Source: an uncultured Chitinophagaceae bacterium
GTDB lineage: Bacteria; Bacteroidota; Bacteroidia; Chitinophagales; Chitinophagaceae
DNA: 53,296 nucleotides
NCBI GenBank assembly: GCA_937858715.1
Contig: CALLZY010000062.1
Span: 1 to 53,296 of the forward strand
Reading direction: 5' to 3'
Of the stretch, positions 25,522-34,332 are shown piece by piece (the first letter of the stretch is position 1; each line of letters begins with the position of its first letter). A program made the position numbers and the translations under genes. Under the pieces are notes generated by a model. The model was not told the origin of the DNA. It did no database searches and worked only from the letters and a program-made list of their open reading frames with translations.

Positions 25522-27305
25522 TCGAACGGACGAAAATAATGTCAATTGTTTTTTCTGTTTTTTCTGTTTTTGCTGTTGTGTTCCTTTCCTGTAAGGACGG
25601 GAAAAAACCTGTCAGCAGTTTACAGGGAGATAAGTCGGTACTGGAGTCAATACTTTCATCTGCAGACTCACTTATTACTTTTCCTTTCGTAGAACAGAGG
25701 GTAAAGAAGATTAAAGAGGCGCTGCAGTTACCAAAGCCTGTCTTATTGTATCCCGACAGTGCATCGGCCAAACAACGTCTTGCAGAGATGATCGCTTTGA
25801 ATGATTCCTCTTTTACCCAGTTCCTTTTTGACCCGTTTACCAAAATGCCTTTCCGTAATGAAGTTTTTGGTATTCACCAGGCAAGGGAAAGTGATATGGC
25901 TGGTATTCCCGGTCCGCATAACCTCGCAGAGTGTTTCAGGGTGGAAATGTATAATTATGCCCTTAACAATACATCGGTTGCTATTGTGGATGCTGGAGCA
26001 CAGAAGGTACTCAACCGTTTTTATCTGAGCGATACACAACCCGACCCGCCTTACAGCCTTGTTGATTTGGCAAACGAGATTGCAATGGCTTCGCCGGAAG
26101 TAGAAAAGGCTTTAGGCTTTAAACCCACAAAAGAAAAGCTGCTGGCACAATACTATAAAACATCGCTGAACAGGACAAGGTGCGAACGCAGCAGGCATTT
26201 ATGTGTGGCGCCTACTTTTTTGCTTGGTGAAAAAACACTGTGGGCAATTGTTGACCTTACCGACCATCGCCTTGTTGGTGTAAGATGGATTACATCAGGA
26301 AAGACCGGCCCTGCCGCCCCTATACTTACAGAGAGAAAGTTGCAGGATGATAAAATATCTGCCTGTTTTTGTGAGCAGGAAACAGCACTAATAAAAGATG
26401 GCTGGGATATGAAGTATATGCTTACAAGCAGCGATGGCCTGCGGATAAGTAATGTGATGTTTAATGGAAAGCCGGTATTGCGTAATGCAAAATTGGTTGA
26501 CTGGCATGTAAACTACAGTGGCACTGATGGATTTGGGTACAGTGATGCGGTGGGATGCCCATTCTTTAGCCAGGCAGCCGTAATCGCCTGGGATCCGCCG
26601 CTTATACTCGATCTGAAAGATGATGCAAATAAAACAATCGGTTTTGTATTAGAACAATCCTATCGTTCAGAAGGATGGCCAACGCCATGCAGTTATAACT
26701 ATAAGCAGCGTTATGAGTTTTATAAAGATGGAAGGTTCAGGGTAGCTGGTGGCAGTCTGGGCAGAGGGTGCAGCAATACAGCCACATACCGGCCGGTTTT
26801 CCGGATTGCATTTGCAGGTGATGGGAATAATTTTTTTGAGTGGGGAAATACTACCTGGAACCAGTGGATGACTGAAAAATGGCAGTTGCAAAACTCATCA
26901 ACACCCTATTCACCAGAAGGATTTCAATATAAAATAGCTTCTGCCGCAGGTGGCTATTACCTTGAGCCGGGCAAAGGACAGTTTAATGATGGCGGCCGGG
27001 GTGATTTTTCTTATGTATATGTTTCAAGACATGATGGGAAAAGGGATGAAGGTGAAAGCGATTTGGTAACAATTGGCCCATGCTGTAATACCGATTATCA
27101 CCAGGGCCCCGAAAAGTTTATTGAGCCTGTAGCCGAAAGCATACAGAATAGTTCTCTTGTGGTGTGGTATGTAGCGCAGTTAAGAAACGATGATAAAGCA
27201 GGCAGTGAGTATTGCTGGGCTGAAAATAAATTGGAGAATGGTGTTTGGAATACTAAGGTGTATCCTTGTTTTGCAGGGCCAATGTTTATACCTGTAACAA
27301 AATAA
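25506..27305 (+). CDS. lipoprotein distantly like copper amine oxidase, copper histidines apparently lost
   Basis: A 599-residue lipoprotein (basic start, hydrophobic core, FLSC with Cys29). A start at 25539 is possible but leaves the signal without positive charge. Residues ~185-265 (ASPEVEKALGF ... LWAIVDLTDHRLVGVRW) resemble the small N3 domain of copper amine oxidases. Residues ~330-440 resemble the start of their catalytic domain: VNYSGTDGFGYSDAVGCP (possible base Asp347) and PCSYNYKQRYEFYKDGRFRV, where Tyr399 sits like the topaquinone tyrosine. The H-x-H copper ligands expected next are replaced by ATYRPVFRIAF. Many cysteines (226, 233, 287, 289, 351, 395, 422, 526, 527, 570, 588) suggest disulphides. 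The family call is tentative. Confidence 0.45.
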   Translation: MGNKIIERTKIMSIVFSVFSVFAVVFLSCKDGKKPVSSLQGDKSVLESILSSADSLITFPFVEQRVKKIKEALQLPKPVLLYPDSASAKQRLAEMIALNDSSFTQFLFDPFTKMPFRNEVFGIHQARESDMAGIPGPHNLAECFRVEMYNYALNNTSVAIVDAGAQKVLNRFYLSDTQPDPPYSLVDLANEIAMASPEVEKALGFKPTKEKLLAQYYKTSLNRTRCERSRHLCVAPTFLLGEKTLWAIVDLTDHRLVGVRWITSGKTGPAAPILTERKLQDDKISACFCEQETALIKDGWDMKYMLTSSDGLRISNVMFNGKPVLRNAKLVDWHVNYSGTDGFGYSDAVGCPFFSQAAVIAWDPPLILDLKDDANKTIGFVLEQSYRSEGWPTPCSYNYKQRYEFYKDGRFRVAGGSLGRGCSNTATYRPVFRIAFAGDGNNFFEWGNTTWNQWMTEKWQLQNSSTPYSPEGFQYKIASAAGGYYLEPGKGQFNDGGRGDFSYVYVSRHDGKRDEGESDLVTIGPCCNTDYHQGPEKFIEPVAESIQNSSLVVWYVAQLRNDDKAGSEYCWAENKLENGVWNTKVYPCFAGPMFIPVTK

Positions 27306-27315
27306 AACTGATTGA

Positions 27316-28227
27316 ATGAACAGATATTTCTTTCTTTTTATGATAGTCATTTCAACTTTTTTTTCCTGCAAAGAAGAAGAAGTGGATTTTTCGCTCAATA
27401 ACTGCAAAAGGAATCCTGTTTTTATTCAGTCAATGGGTTTTAATCCCGCAAAGTCTTACCTCAGTACTTCTGAAGAAAGAACTATGGGGCTGGTACTGAT
27501 TGAAGCCGAGCAGCCAGGAAATCCTCAATCCAGAAAAGTAAAAATAGTGCAGCATCCTTCATGGCGGAAAGGAGGGTGGCTGGCTCCCATTCTGCTGGAT
27601 GAAAAGGGAAATATTTTTACAGCACCGGCACCATTTATTACTGTCTATAATAACCCAATCGCAAACAATAACACCATATATAAGGTTGACAATACTACCG
27701 GAGAAATGAGTGAATTTTTGAAATTGCCATTTGCAGATTCTATTAACCCGGAAAACCCGTTTGGGATAATAGGTATGGCCTATTTATGTGAAACTCATAC
27801 TTTGTATGTGTCAACAGTAGCCGGTTCAAGGAGATATGAGGAGAGGGGTAATATTTATGCAATCAGTACTGAAAGCGGAGGGATTATTGATAAGCTCGCA
27901 GGTACAGATGCCCTTGGGCTGGGTATTTCTTATATTACCGGCAGCCGGGAATTGTATTTCGGTCTTGCCCGTAATTCGGATATTATGTCTGTGAAACTCA
28001 ACAGTAAAGGAAAGTTTTCAGGAGATGCAAAAAAGGCATTTTCACTTGCAGGCATTGGCCCAAGGGGTGATGATAAGGTAAGAAAAATCCGGTCTGACCA
28101 AAATGGAAACTTAGTCATACATGGCATGGAATTTAATTTCAACCTGATTGCGCCAAGAGAAAAGCAGGAAACCCTCTATAATTTCATATACAATAATGAT
28201 GAAAATAAATGGGAGCCCCGCAAGTAA
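27316..28227 (+). CDS. lipoprotein of unknown function, possibly beta-propeller
   Basis: A 303-residue protein with a lipoprotein signal (MNRYFFLFMIVISTFFSC). The mature part has recurring short units of the type 'label, value, turn' (GWLAPILLDEKGNIFTAPAP; NTIYKVDNTTGEMSEFLKLP; GNIYAISTESGGIIDKLAG; NSDIMSVKLNSKGKF; IRSDQNGNLVIHGMEFN) as in NHL/SMP-30-like propellers, about five blades. I do not recognise a specific family. It begins 11 bp after the copper-amine-oxidase-like gene and is surely co-transcribed, so the three lipoproteins probably act together at the envelope. Confidence 0.7.
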   Translation: MNRYFFLFMIVISTFFSCKEEEVDFSLNNCKRNPVFIQSMGFNPAKSYLSTSEERTMGLVLIEAEQPGNPQSRKVKIVQHPSWRKGGWLAPILLDEKGNIFTAPAPFITVYNNPIANNNTIYKVDNTTGEMSEFLKLPFADSINPENPFGIIGMAYLCETHTLYVSTVAGSRRYEERGNIYAISTESGGIIDKLAGTDALGLGISYITGSRELYFGLARNSDIMSVKLNSKGKFSGDAKKAFSLAGIGPRGDDKVRKIRSDQNGNLVIHGMEFNFNLIAPREKQETLYNFIYNNDENKWEPRK

Positions 28228-28633
28228 GGAGGACCATTAGTGTTGGAAAAAGAATTGTGTTACAACTTCTACTTTGAATTTTTTTCATTTACCGTGTTAA
28301 AATAGCCATTAATCTTCCAGTAAACCGCTTTTGTCTAATATTCAGATACATAAAGATCTGAGCCGTATTTTTACCTATCAAATCGTATAAATACGTAGTG
28401 GAAATAAAAAAAATATTCAGTAAAACTTGCAAGTATTAATTTTTGAAATTACCTTGCGTCTCCATCGGTATTAATACGTACCAATTCCTCTGATACCTTT
28501 TCAAATCCAGTCTTATTCTAACCTTTTGTCAGTTGCTATTCAGCAGCCTATTGATTAAAATAATAGCGTATGAATGCAGCGAAATTAAGTATTCTGTGCA
28601 GGCCGCCCTTTGAATCATAAAACGAGCATCAAA
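28228..28633. other. 406-bp intergenic region with CGTAT/ATACG palindromes
   Basis: No gene is supported. It is AT-rich and holds three related inverted-repeat sites: CGTATTTTTACC (28364-28375, imperfect), CGTATAAATACG (28384-28395, perfect arms) and GTATTAATAC (28468-28477, perfect). They could bind a dimeric regulator of the giant surface-protein gene. A good TANNTTTG box was not found, and no terminator for the upstream operon is obvious. Confidence 0.5.
28364..28477. promoter_or_regulatory. cluster of three candidate operator palindromes
   Basis: Sites at 28364-28375, 28384-28395 and 28468-28477 share CGTAT/ATACG-like halves; the first two are 20 bp apart centre to centre (two helical turns). 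All lie 157-270 bp before the surface-protein start. Confidence 0.35.
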
Positions 28634-31600
28634 ATGAAAAAAACTGCTTTTTTGCACCTGAGATCACTTTCTCTCAGAGTTGTATTAACTTTTTATGTCG
28701 TCCTTCTTAGCTTCTTATCAAAAGGACAGGTTTGTACTTGTACTGGTAATTTGGTAACCAATCCAAGTTTTGAAAGCGGAACAACAGCCTGGGGTTGGTC
28801 AGGAGGTACATTAAGTGCTGGAACCGGTGCTGTTGCCTGCGGATCAAAATCAGGCGATTTTCAGATTACAAATAATTCAAGCAACTGGGTTTCTCAAACG
28901 ATCGGAACTGATTTGCCTGTAGGAACAGTTATTAACGCCAGTGTTTATGCAGGAACTCATGATAACAGCTATTATCATGAAGTAGGTGTTTATTTCTTTG
29001 ATGCAAACTGGAACTGGCTTTCGGGGGCATCGGTTGAAGTAAACAAAGTACTTGCTAATTCGCCTGCTGGTCCCCAGCTTTATACATGGACTGCTATTGT
29101 ACCTGTCGGTACAAAATATACCCAGGTTGGATATAGCGGAAATGGTAACTGGATTAAAACTGACCAATGGTGTGTTACACTTGCCACAGGCACAACTGTT
29201 GCATTTGGCAACCAGCTTTTCGTTGACCTGAACGGTAACGGAATAAAAGACGGAAGTGACTGGGGTTATGATGGTGTAACTGTAAAGCTCTATGCAGATG
29301 CTAATGAGGACGGTGTTGCAGACGGAGCAGCACTGAAAACAACTACTACCAGCGGCGGTGGTTATTACAATTTTGCTAACCTGGCTGCCGGTAAATATCT
29401 GGCACAAATAGAAAATGCACCTTCTTGGATGTATGTAATTCCCAAAAGCGGCGGAGACCCTGATAACGATGTTGATGATGATAACAACGGACTGACTCAA
29501 TCCGGCACTACTATTAAAGGCGGCACCATCACATTAAGTGTGGGTGGGGAACCGGGCAGTACAAGCTACAATAGTACGTACGATTTTGCAGTATATAAGG
29601 ATAATGGCCTGGGTGATTATGTTTTCCTGGACGCAAATACAAATGGTATTCAGGATGCAGGTGAAGGCGGAATTGCCGGTGTAACCGTGAAACTGAAGAA
29701 TACATCCGGTACGGTACTGGCAACTACAACTACTGATGCAAACGGGTACTATTATTTTTATGACCCTAGCCAATATGGTACTACAACATATAGTATTCAA
29801 TTTGTAACACCTTCGGGTTATTCTCCTTCTCCATCTAACCAGGGCAGCGATGATTCGAAAGACAGTGATCCGGTCGGAGGAGTGATAAGTAATGTAACCG
29901 TTCCAATTGGTACATGGAATAACTCATTCGATGCTGGATTCAGCACAACCCTTTCTCTTGGAAACAGGGTTTGGTATGATGCCAACAATAACGGATTAGA
30001 CGATTCTGAGAACGGAATAGTCGGCGTAACTGTAAACCTGTATGCTGATGCTAATAATGATAATGTGGCTGATGGTGCCATTATCCAGACTAAAGTAACT
30101 GATGCAAATGGATATTACCAGTTTGACGGGCTGGCACAGGGAAATTACATTGTTGGTGTGGTTACTCCTGCAGGGTATATGAGCAGTTCGGTGAATGGAG
30201 GCGATCCTGATAACAATAACAATCTTGATGATAACGGGCAGGTTGTTGCCGGTAACGAAACGAGAGGTTTGGCCATTACACTTGCTTTTGGTACAGAACC
30301 GCTTGTTGATGGCAACACAAACCCGAACAGTAATATTACATATGATTTTGGTTTCCTGCCTGATTGCAACTGCACATCTTCTGCAAGCAATCTGCTTGTA
30401 AACGGAAGTTTTGAAAGCGGTACAACCGGATGGAGCTGGAGCGGAGGTTCTCTTACAACAGGTACCGGCTATATTGCCTGCGGTTCTGCCAACGGATTTA
30501 ATAACTGGAGCAGCGGCACTTCCAAAGTATGGCAGGATGTTACAATAGCGGCAGGATCAACTGTAACATTCAGTGCTTATGCGGGCACACATACTGCAGG
30601 TATTTCCTGCAGCCCCAAATTAAGCCTGATATTCCTTAATTCTTCTAATACAGTAATTGGACAGACAGATGTAACTGTAACAAGGGATGTGGATGTGAAT
30701 TTTAGTCAGTTGGCTTATTATTCTATTACAGCTGTTGCACCTGCAGGTACAGTTAAAGCAAGGGTGCAAAGTGCGATTACCTGCAACACTATGAAGATTG
30801 ATGCATTTTGTCTTACTGCCACCAGTCCGGTTAATGTTGGAAATTTTGTTTGGTATGACAGAAACAATAACGGAACACAGGATGCAGGTGAAACAGGTAT
30901 AAGCGGAGCGACTGTAAAAATATATCTGGATGCAAACGGTGATAATACACCTGACGGTGCAGCCATAGGAACAACCACATCAGATGCAAATGGTTTATAT
31001 TCCTTTACCGGCCTTACACCAAACAAATATATTGTTGGAGTGACCATTCCTACAGGATATGCTGCCGCAACAACCACAGCAACTTCTTCTTCTCCTGATA
31101 ATGATAATAACACAGATAATAATGGTGTGACAACATTCAGCGGAGAACTCAGAAGTAATTATATTACCCTTACGGCCGGTTCTGAACCTACAACTGATGG
31201 TGATGGCAATAATGGCAACCTGACTTTAGACTTTGGTTTGAAAGGAACAGCAAGTATTGGTGATTTTGTCTGGAATGATTTGAATGGAAATGGCATCCAG
31301 GATGCTGGAGAACCTGGTATCAGCGGAGCTACTGTTACGCTTACTTATCCTGGCGGATCCACAGCAACCGTAACTACTGATGCAAACGGTGCTTATAGCT
31401 TCACTGGTCTTGCACCGGGTTCTTATAGTGTAACGTTTACAACACCGTCAGGTTTTGTACAGTCACCTGCTGATCAGGGCAGTGATGACAGTAAAGACAG
31501 TGATCCTGTAAGTGGTGTAGTGAGCGGAATAGTTTTAACGGCTGGTCAGAACAACACTACAATTGATGCAGGCTTCCAGAGCAATCAACTCAACCTTGGT

Positions 31601-34297
31601 AATTATGTTTGGTACGACCAGAATAATAACGGATACCAGGATTCTGGTGAACAGGCAATCAGCGGTGTTACCGTAAACCTGTATAAAGATGCAAGCGGCG
31701 ACAATGTTCCGGATGGTGCTTCTGTAGCTACAACAACTACAAATGCTTCCGGTGCTTACAGCTTTAGCGGACTGACACCTGGTAATTATATTGTTGGGGT
31801 GGTTATCCCTGCCGGATATACTGCAGCAGCGGTTACGGCTACTTCCTCGTTGCCCAATAATGATAACAACACAGATAATAATGGTGTGGCAACTGTCAGT
31901 GGTGAACTGAGAAGCAATTTTATCACATTGACAACTGGTGGTGAGCCTGCTTCTGGTGTTGACGGAGATGGTACTAACGGTAACTTAACACTTGATTTTG
32001 GATTGAAAGGAACAGCTTCACTCGGTGATTTTGTTTGGAATGACCTGAACGGAAATGGTGTTCAGGATGCAGGTGAGCCTGGTATCAGCGGAGCAACGGT
32101 AACGCTGACTTATCCGAATGGTGCTACGGCTATTACCACTACAGATGCAAACGGCGCTTATGGGTTTGCTAATCTGATACCTGGAACCTACAGTGTTAGT
32201 TTCACTACTCCATCTGGGTTTATTCCGTCTCCTGCTAACCTGGGTGATGATACTAAAGACAGCGACCCTGTAAGCGGAGTGGTAAGTGGTATTGTATTAA
32301 CAGCAGGTCAAAATAATACAACCATTGATGCCGGCTTCCAGAGCAATCAGCTGAACTTAGGAAACTATGTCTGGTATGATAAGAATAATAATGGTATTCA
32401 GGATGCCGGTGAGGCAGGTATAAATGGTGTAAGTGTGAAATTGTATAAGGATTCTGATGGCAACAATATACCTGACGGAGCAGCATTGGCAACTACTACG
32501 ACAAATGCAAGCGGTGTATATAGTTTCGGTGGTTTAACACCAGGTAATTATATTGTTGGTATTACTGCCCCGGCCGGATATGCAATGGCCTTTACTACTG
32601 CAAGCAGTTTATTACCCAATAATGACAATAATACCGACAACAATGGCATAACCATTATCGGAACCGAAATTACCAGCAACTTTATTACGCTTACAACATT
32701 GAGTGAGCCGACTACCGACGGAGATGGCAGCAATGGAAACCTTACTCTCGACTTCGGTTTGAAAGGAACCGGAACAATAGGTGACTTTGTTTGGAACGAT
32801 TTGGATGGTGATGGATTCCAGGATGCTGGTGAACCAGGTATTGGCGGAGCGTCAGTTACGTTAACATATCCCGATGGTACAACCATTTCAACAAATACTG
32901 ATGCAAATGGCGGGTACAGCTTCACTAATCTTGCACCAGGCACTTATAGCGTAAGTTTCATTACTCCTTCAGGATTTGTGTCATCCCCGGCTAACCAGGG
33001 AGGTGATGACAGTAAGGATAGTGATCCGGTTGCAGGGGTGGTAAGTGGTATTAATTTGTCAGCCGGACAAACAAACCTGACTATTGATGCTGGATTCCAG
33101 AGCAACCAGTTAGTTCTTGGTAATTATGTTTGGTATGATAAAAACAATAACGGTGTTCAGGATGCAGGTGAAACGCCAATTGCAAATGCAACCGTAAGAT
33201 TATATGCTGATGCAAACGGCGATAATGCACCAGACGGCGCTGCAGTTGCCAATACATCCACAAATGCAAATGGTGAGTACAGTTTCACTGGCCTTACTCC
33301 GGGCAATTACATTGTCGGTGTTGTTCCTCCTGCGGGATACACAGCGTCAGCAACAACCGGAACAAGTACAACACCTGATAATGACAATAACACCGATAAT
33401 AACGGTGTGGCAATTGTTAGCGGAGAAATAAGAAGTAACCATATCACTCTTACAACGTTGGGTGAGCCAACAACAGACGGTGATGGCAGCAATGGAAACC
33501 TGACTCTTGATTTTGGCCTGACCGGAACTGGAAGTTTAGGAAACTTTGTATGGAGAGATTTAAATAATAATGGACTTCAGGATGCAGGTGAACCTGGAAT
33601 AGCAGGGGTGACTGTAACATTAACAAATCCCGATGGAAGTACTATAAGCACAACTACAGACGCAAATGGTGCTTACCAGTTTACGAACCTGTTACCAGGT
33701 ACTTACAGTGCAGGTTTTACAACGCCTTCTGGTTATATACCCGCAACCGCAAATGCTGGCAGTGATGATGCGATAGACAGTGATCCGGTTGGTGGAGTGG
33801 TAAGTAGTATTGTACTTACTGCCGGAGAAAGCAACCAGACTATTGATGCTGGCTTCAGAAAGCTGATTAACCTGTCTGGTAATGTATGGCATGATGTGAA
33901 TGCTATGAGTGACGGGTATGTTAACAATTCTGGTGGAACTCAAATTCCTCCTGCAACTGCAATTCCATTGTTAAGGGCATATCTGGTAAACTTTGCTACA
34001 GGGCTTGTAGAGAAAATGACTTTTGTTAATCCTGCAGATGGTCAGTATTCGTTTACAAATGTTACACCTAATACTAATTATTATGTTCTGTTGACCAGCT
34101 CTTCTGGCTCTGTAGGATTTACTCCACCTTCTTCAGTTTTGCCTTCGGGTTGGGAACATACCGGCCAAAAACTGGGGGTTATATCTGGTAGTGATGGCTT
34201 CAACGATGGACGACTAATTGTTACAGTGGGTTATACAGATGTGATTAATGCAAACTTTGGAATCAGACTAATGGGTGGGGATGTTGTAATCCCTTAA
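28634..34297 (+). CDS. giant SdrD B-like repeat surface protein
   Basis: A 1,887-residue exported protein starting at the ATG at 28634 (a TTG at 28610 is unnecessary). After the signal peptide (ends near LSKGQVC) comes a carbohydrate-binding-like domain (NLVTNPSFESGTTAWGWSGG), repeated once near residue 590 (NLLVNGSFESGTTGWSWSGG). Eleven SdrD B-type domains follow, each starting like LGNYVWYDKNNNGIQDAGE, with calcium-loop Asp/Asn patterns; they alternate between a longer form (with PDGAA and DNDNNTDNNG) and a shorter one (with SDDSKDSDPVSGVV). A different domain (NLSGNVWHDVN) closes the protein. No T9SS sorting domain or LPXTG is seen at the end (RLMGGDVVIP). Role: probably adhesin or surface-layer protein. 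Confidence 0.88.
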   Translation: MKKTAFLHLRSLSLRVVLTFYVVLLSFLSKGQVCTCTGNLVTNPSFESGTTAWGWSGGTLSAGTGAVACGSKSGDFQITNNSSNWVSQTIGTDLPVGTVINASVYAGTHDNSYYHEVGVYFFDANWNWLSGASVEVNKVLANSPAGPQLYTWTAIVPVGTKYTQVGYSGNGNWIKTDQWCVTLATGTTVAFGNQLFVDLNGNGIKDGSDWGYDGVTVKLYADANEDGVADGAALKTTTTSGGGYYNFANLAAGKYLAQIENAPSWMYVIPKSGGDPDNDVDDDNNGLTQSGTTIKGGTITLSVGGEPGSTSYNSTYDFAVYKDNGLGDYVFLDANTNGIQDAGEGGIAGVTVKLKNTSGTVLATTTTDANGYYYFYDPSQYGTTTYSIQFVTPSGYSPSPSNQGSDDSKDSDPVGGVISNVTVPIGTWNNSFDAGFSTTLSLGNRVWYDANNNGLDDSENGIVGVTVNLYADANNDNVADGAIIQTKVTDANGYYQFDGLAQGNYIVGVVTPAGYMSSSVNGGDPDNNNNLDDNGQVVAGNETRGLAITLAFGTEPLVDGNTNPNSNITYDFGFLPDCNCTSSASNLLVNGSFESGTTGWSWSGGSLTTGTGYIACGSANGFNNWSSGTSKVWQDVTIAAGSTVTFSAYAGTHTAGISCSPKLSLIFLNSSNTVIGQTDVTVTRDVDVNFSQLAYYSITAVAPAGTVKARVQSAITCNTMKIDAFCLTATSPVNVGNFVWYDRNNNGTQDAGETGISGATVKIYLDANGDNTPDGAAIGTTTSDANGLYSFTGLTPNKYIVGVTIPTGYAAATTTATSSSPDNDNNTDNNGVTTFSGELRSNYITLTAGSEPTTDGDGNNGNLTLDFGLKGTASIGDFVWNDLNGNGIQDAGEPGISGATVTLTYPGGSTATVTTDANGAYSFTGLAPGSYSVTFTTPSGFVQSPADQGSDDSKDSDPVSGVVSGIVLTAGQNNTTIDAGFQSNQLNLGNYVWYDQNNNGYQDSGEQAISGVTVNLYKDASGDNVPDGASVATTTTNASGAYSFSGLTPGNYIVGVVIPAGYTAAAVTATSSLPNNDNNTDNNGVATVSGELRSNFITLTTGGEPASGVDGDGTNGNLTLDFGLKGTASLGDFVWNDLNGNGVQDAGEPGISGATVTLTYPNGATAITTTDANGAYGFANLIPGTYSVSFTTPSGFIPSPANLGDDTKDSDPVSGVVSGIVLTAGQNNTTIDAGFQSNQLNLGNYVWYDKNNNGIQDAGEAGINGVSVKLYKDSDGNNIPDGAALATTTTNASGVYSFGGLTPGNYIVGITAPAGYAMAFTTASSLLPNNDNNTDNNGITIIGTEITSNFITLTTLSEPTTDGDGSNGNLTLDFGLKGTGTIGDFVWNDLDGDGFQDAGEPGIGGASVTLTYPDGTTISTNTDANGGYSFTNLAPGTYSVSFITPSGFVSSPANQGGDDSKDSDPVAGVVSGINLSAGQTNLTIDAGFQSNQLVLGNYVWYDKNNNGVQDAGETPIANATVRLYADANGDNAPDGAAVANTSTNANGEYSFTGLTPGNYIVGVVPPAGYTASATTGTSTTPDNDNNTDNNGVAIVSGEIRSNHITLTTLGEPTTDGDGSNGNLTLDFGLTGTGSLGNFVWRDLNNNGLQDAGEPGIAGVTVTLTNPDGSTISTTTDANGAYQFTNLLPGTYSAGFTTPSGYIPATANAGSDDAIDSDPVGGVVSSIVLTAGESNQTIDAGFRKLINLSGNVWHDVNAMSDGYVNNSGGTQIPPATAIPLLRAYLVNFATGLVEKMTFVNPADGQYSFTNVTPNTNYYVLLTSSSGSVGFTPPSSVLPSGWEHTGQKLGVISGSDGFNDGRLIVTVGYTDVINANFGIRLMGGDVVIP
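30837..33855 (+). repeat. four tandem ~760-bp coding repeats
   Basis: The units start near 30837, 31595, 32357 and 33116 (spacing 758, 762, 759 bp). Each encodes one long and one short SdrD B-like domain (~253 residues). High similarity at DNA level is visible in the GGAACCGGA, GATGCAGGTGA and TATGTTTGGTA blocks. Confidence 0.85.
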
Positions 34298-34332
34298 TAC
34301 AGGACTTCCTTAATAATAATAAAACCTAAACA

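Noticed and set aside
28877-29500. 207-codon open frame antisense to the giant surface gene
   Set aside because: The repeat-rich sense gene explains the composition, and the antisense product looks like low-complexity sequence without domains.
30837-33855. CRISPR-like regular repeats
   Set aside because: The period is ~760 bp and in frame with protein domains; there are no short repeats with unique spacers and no cas genes.
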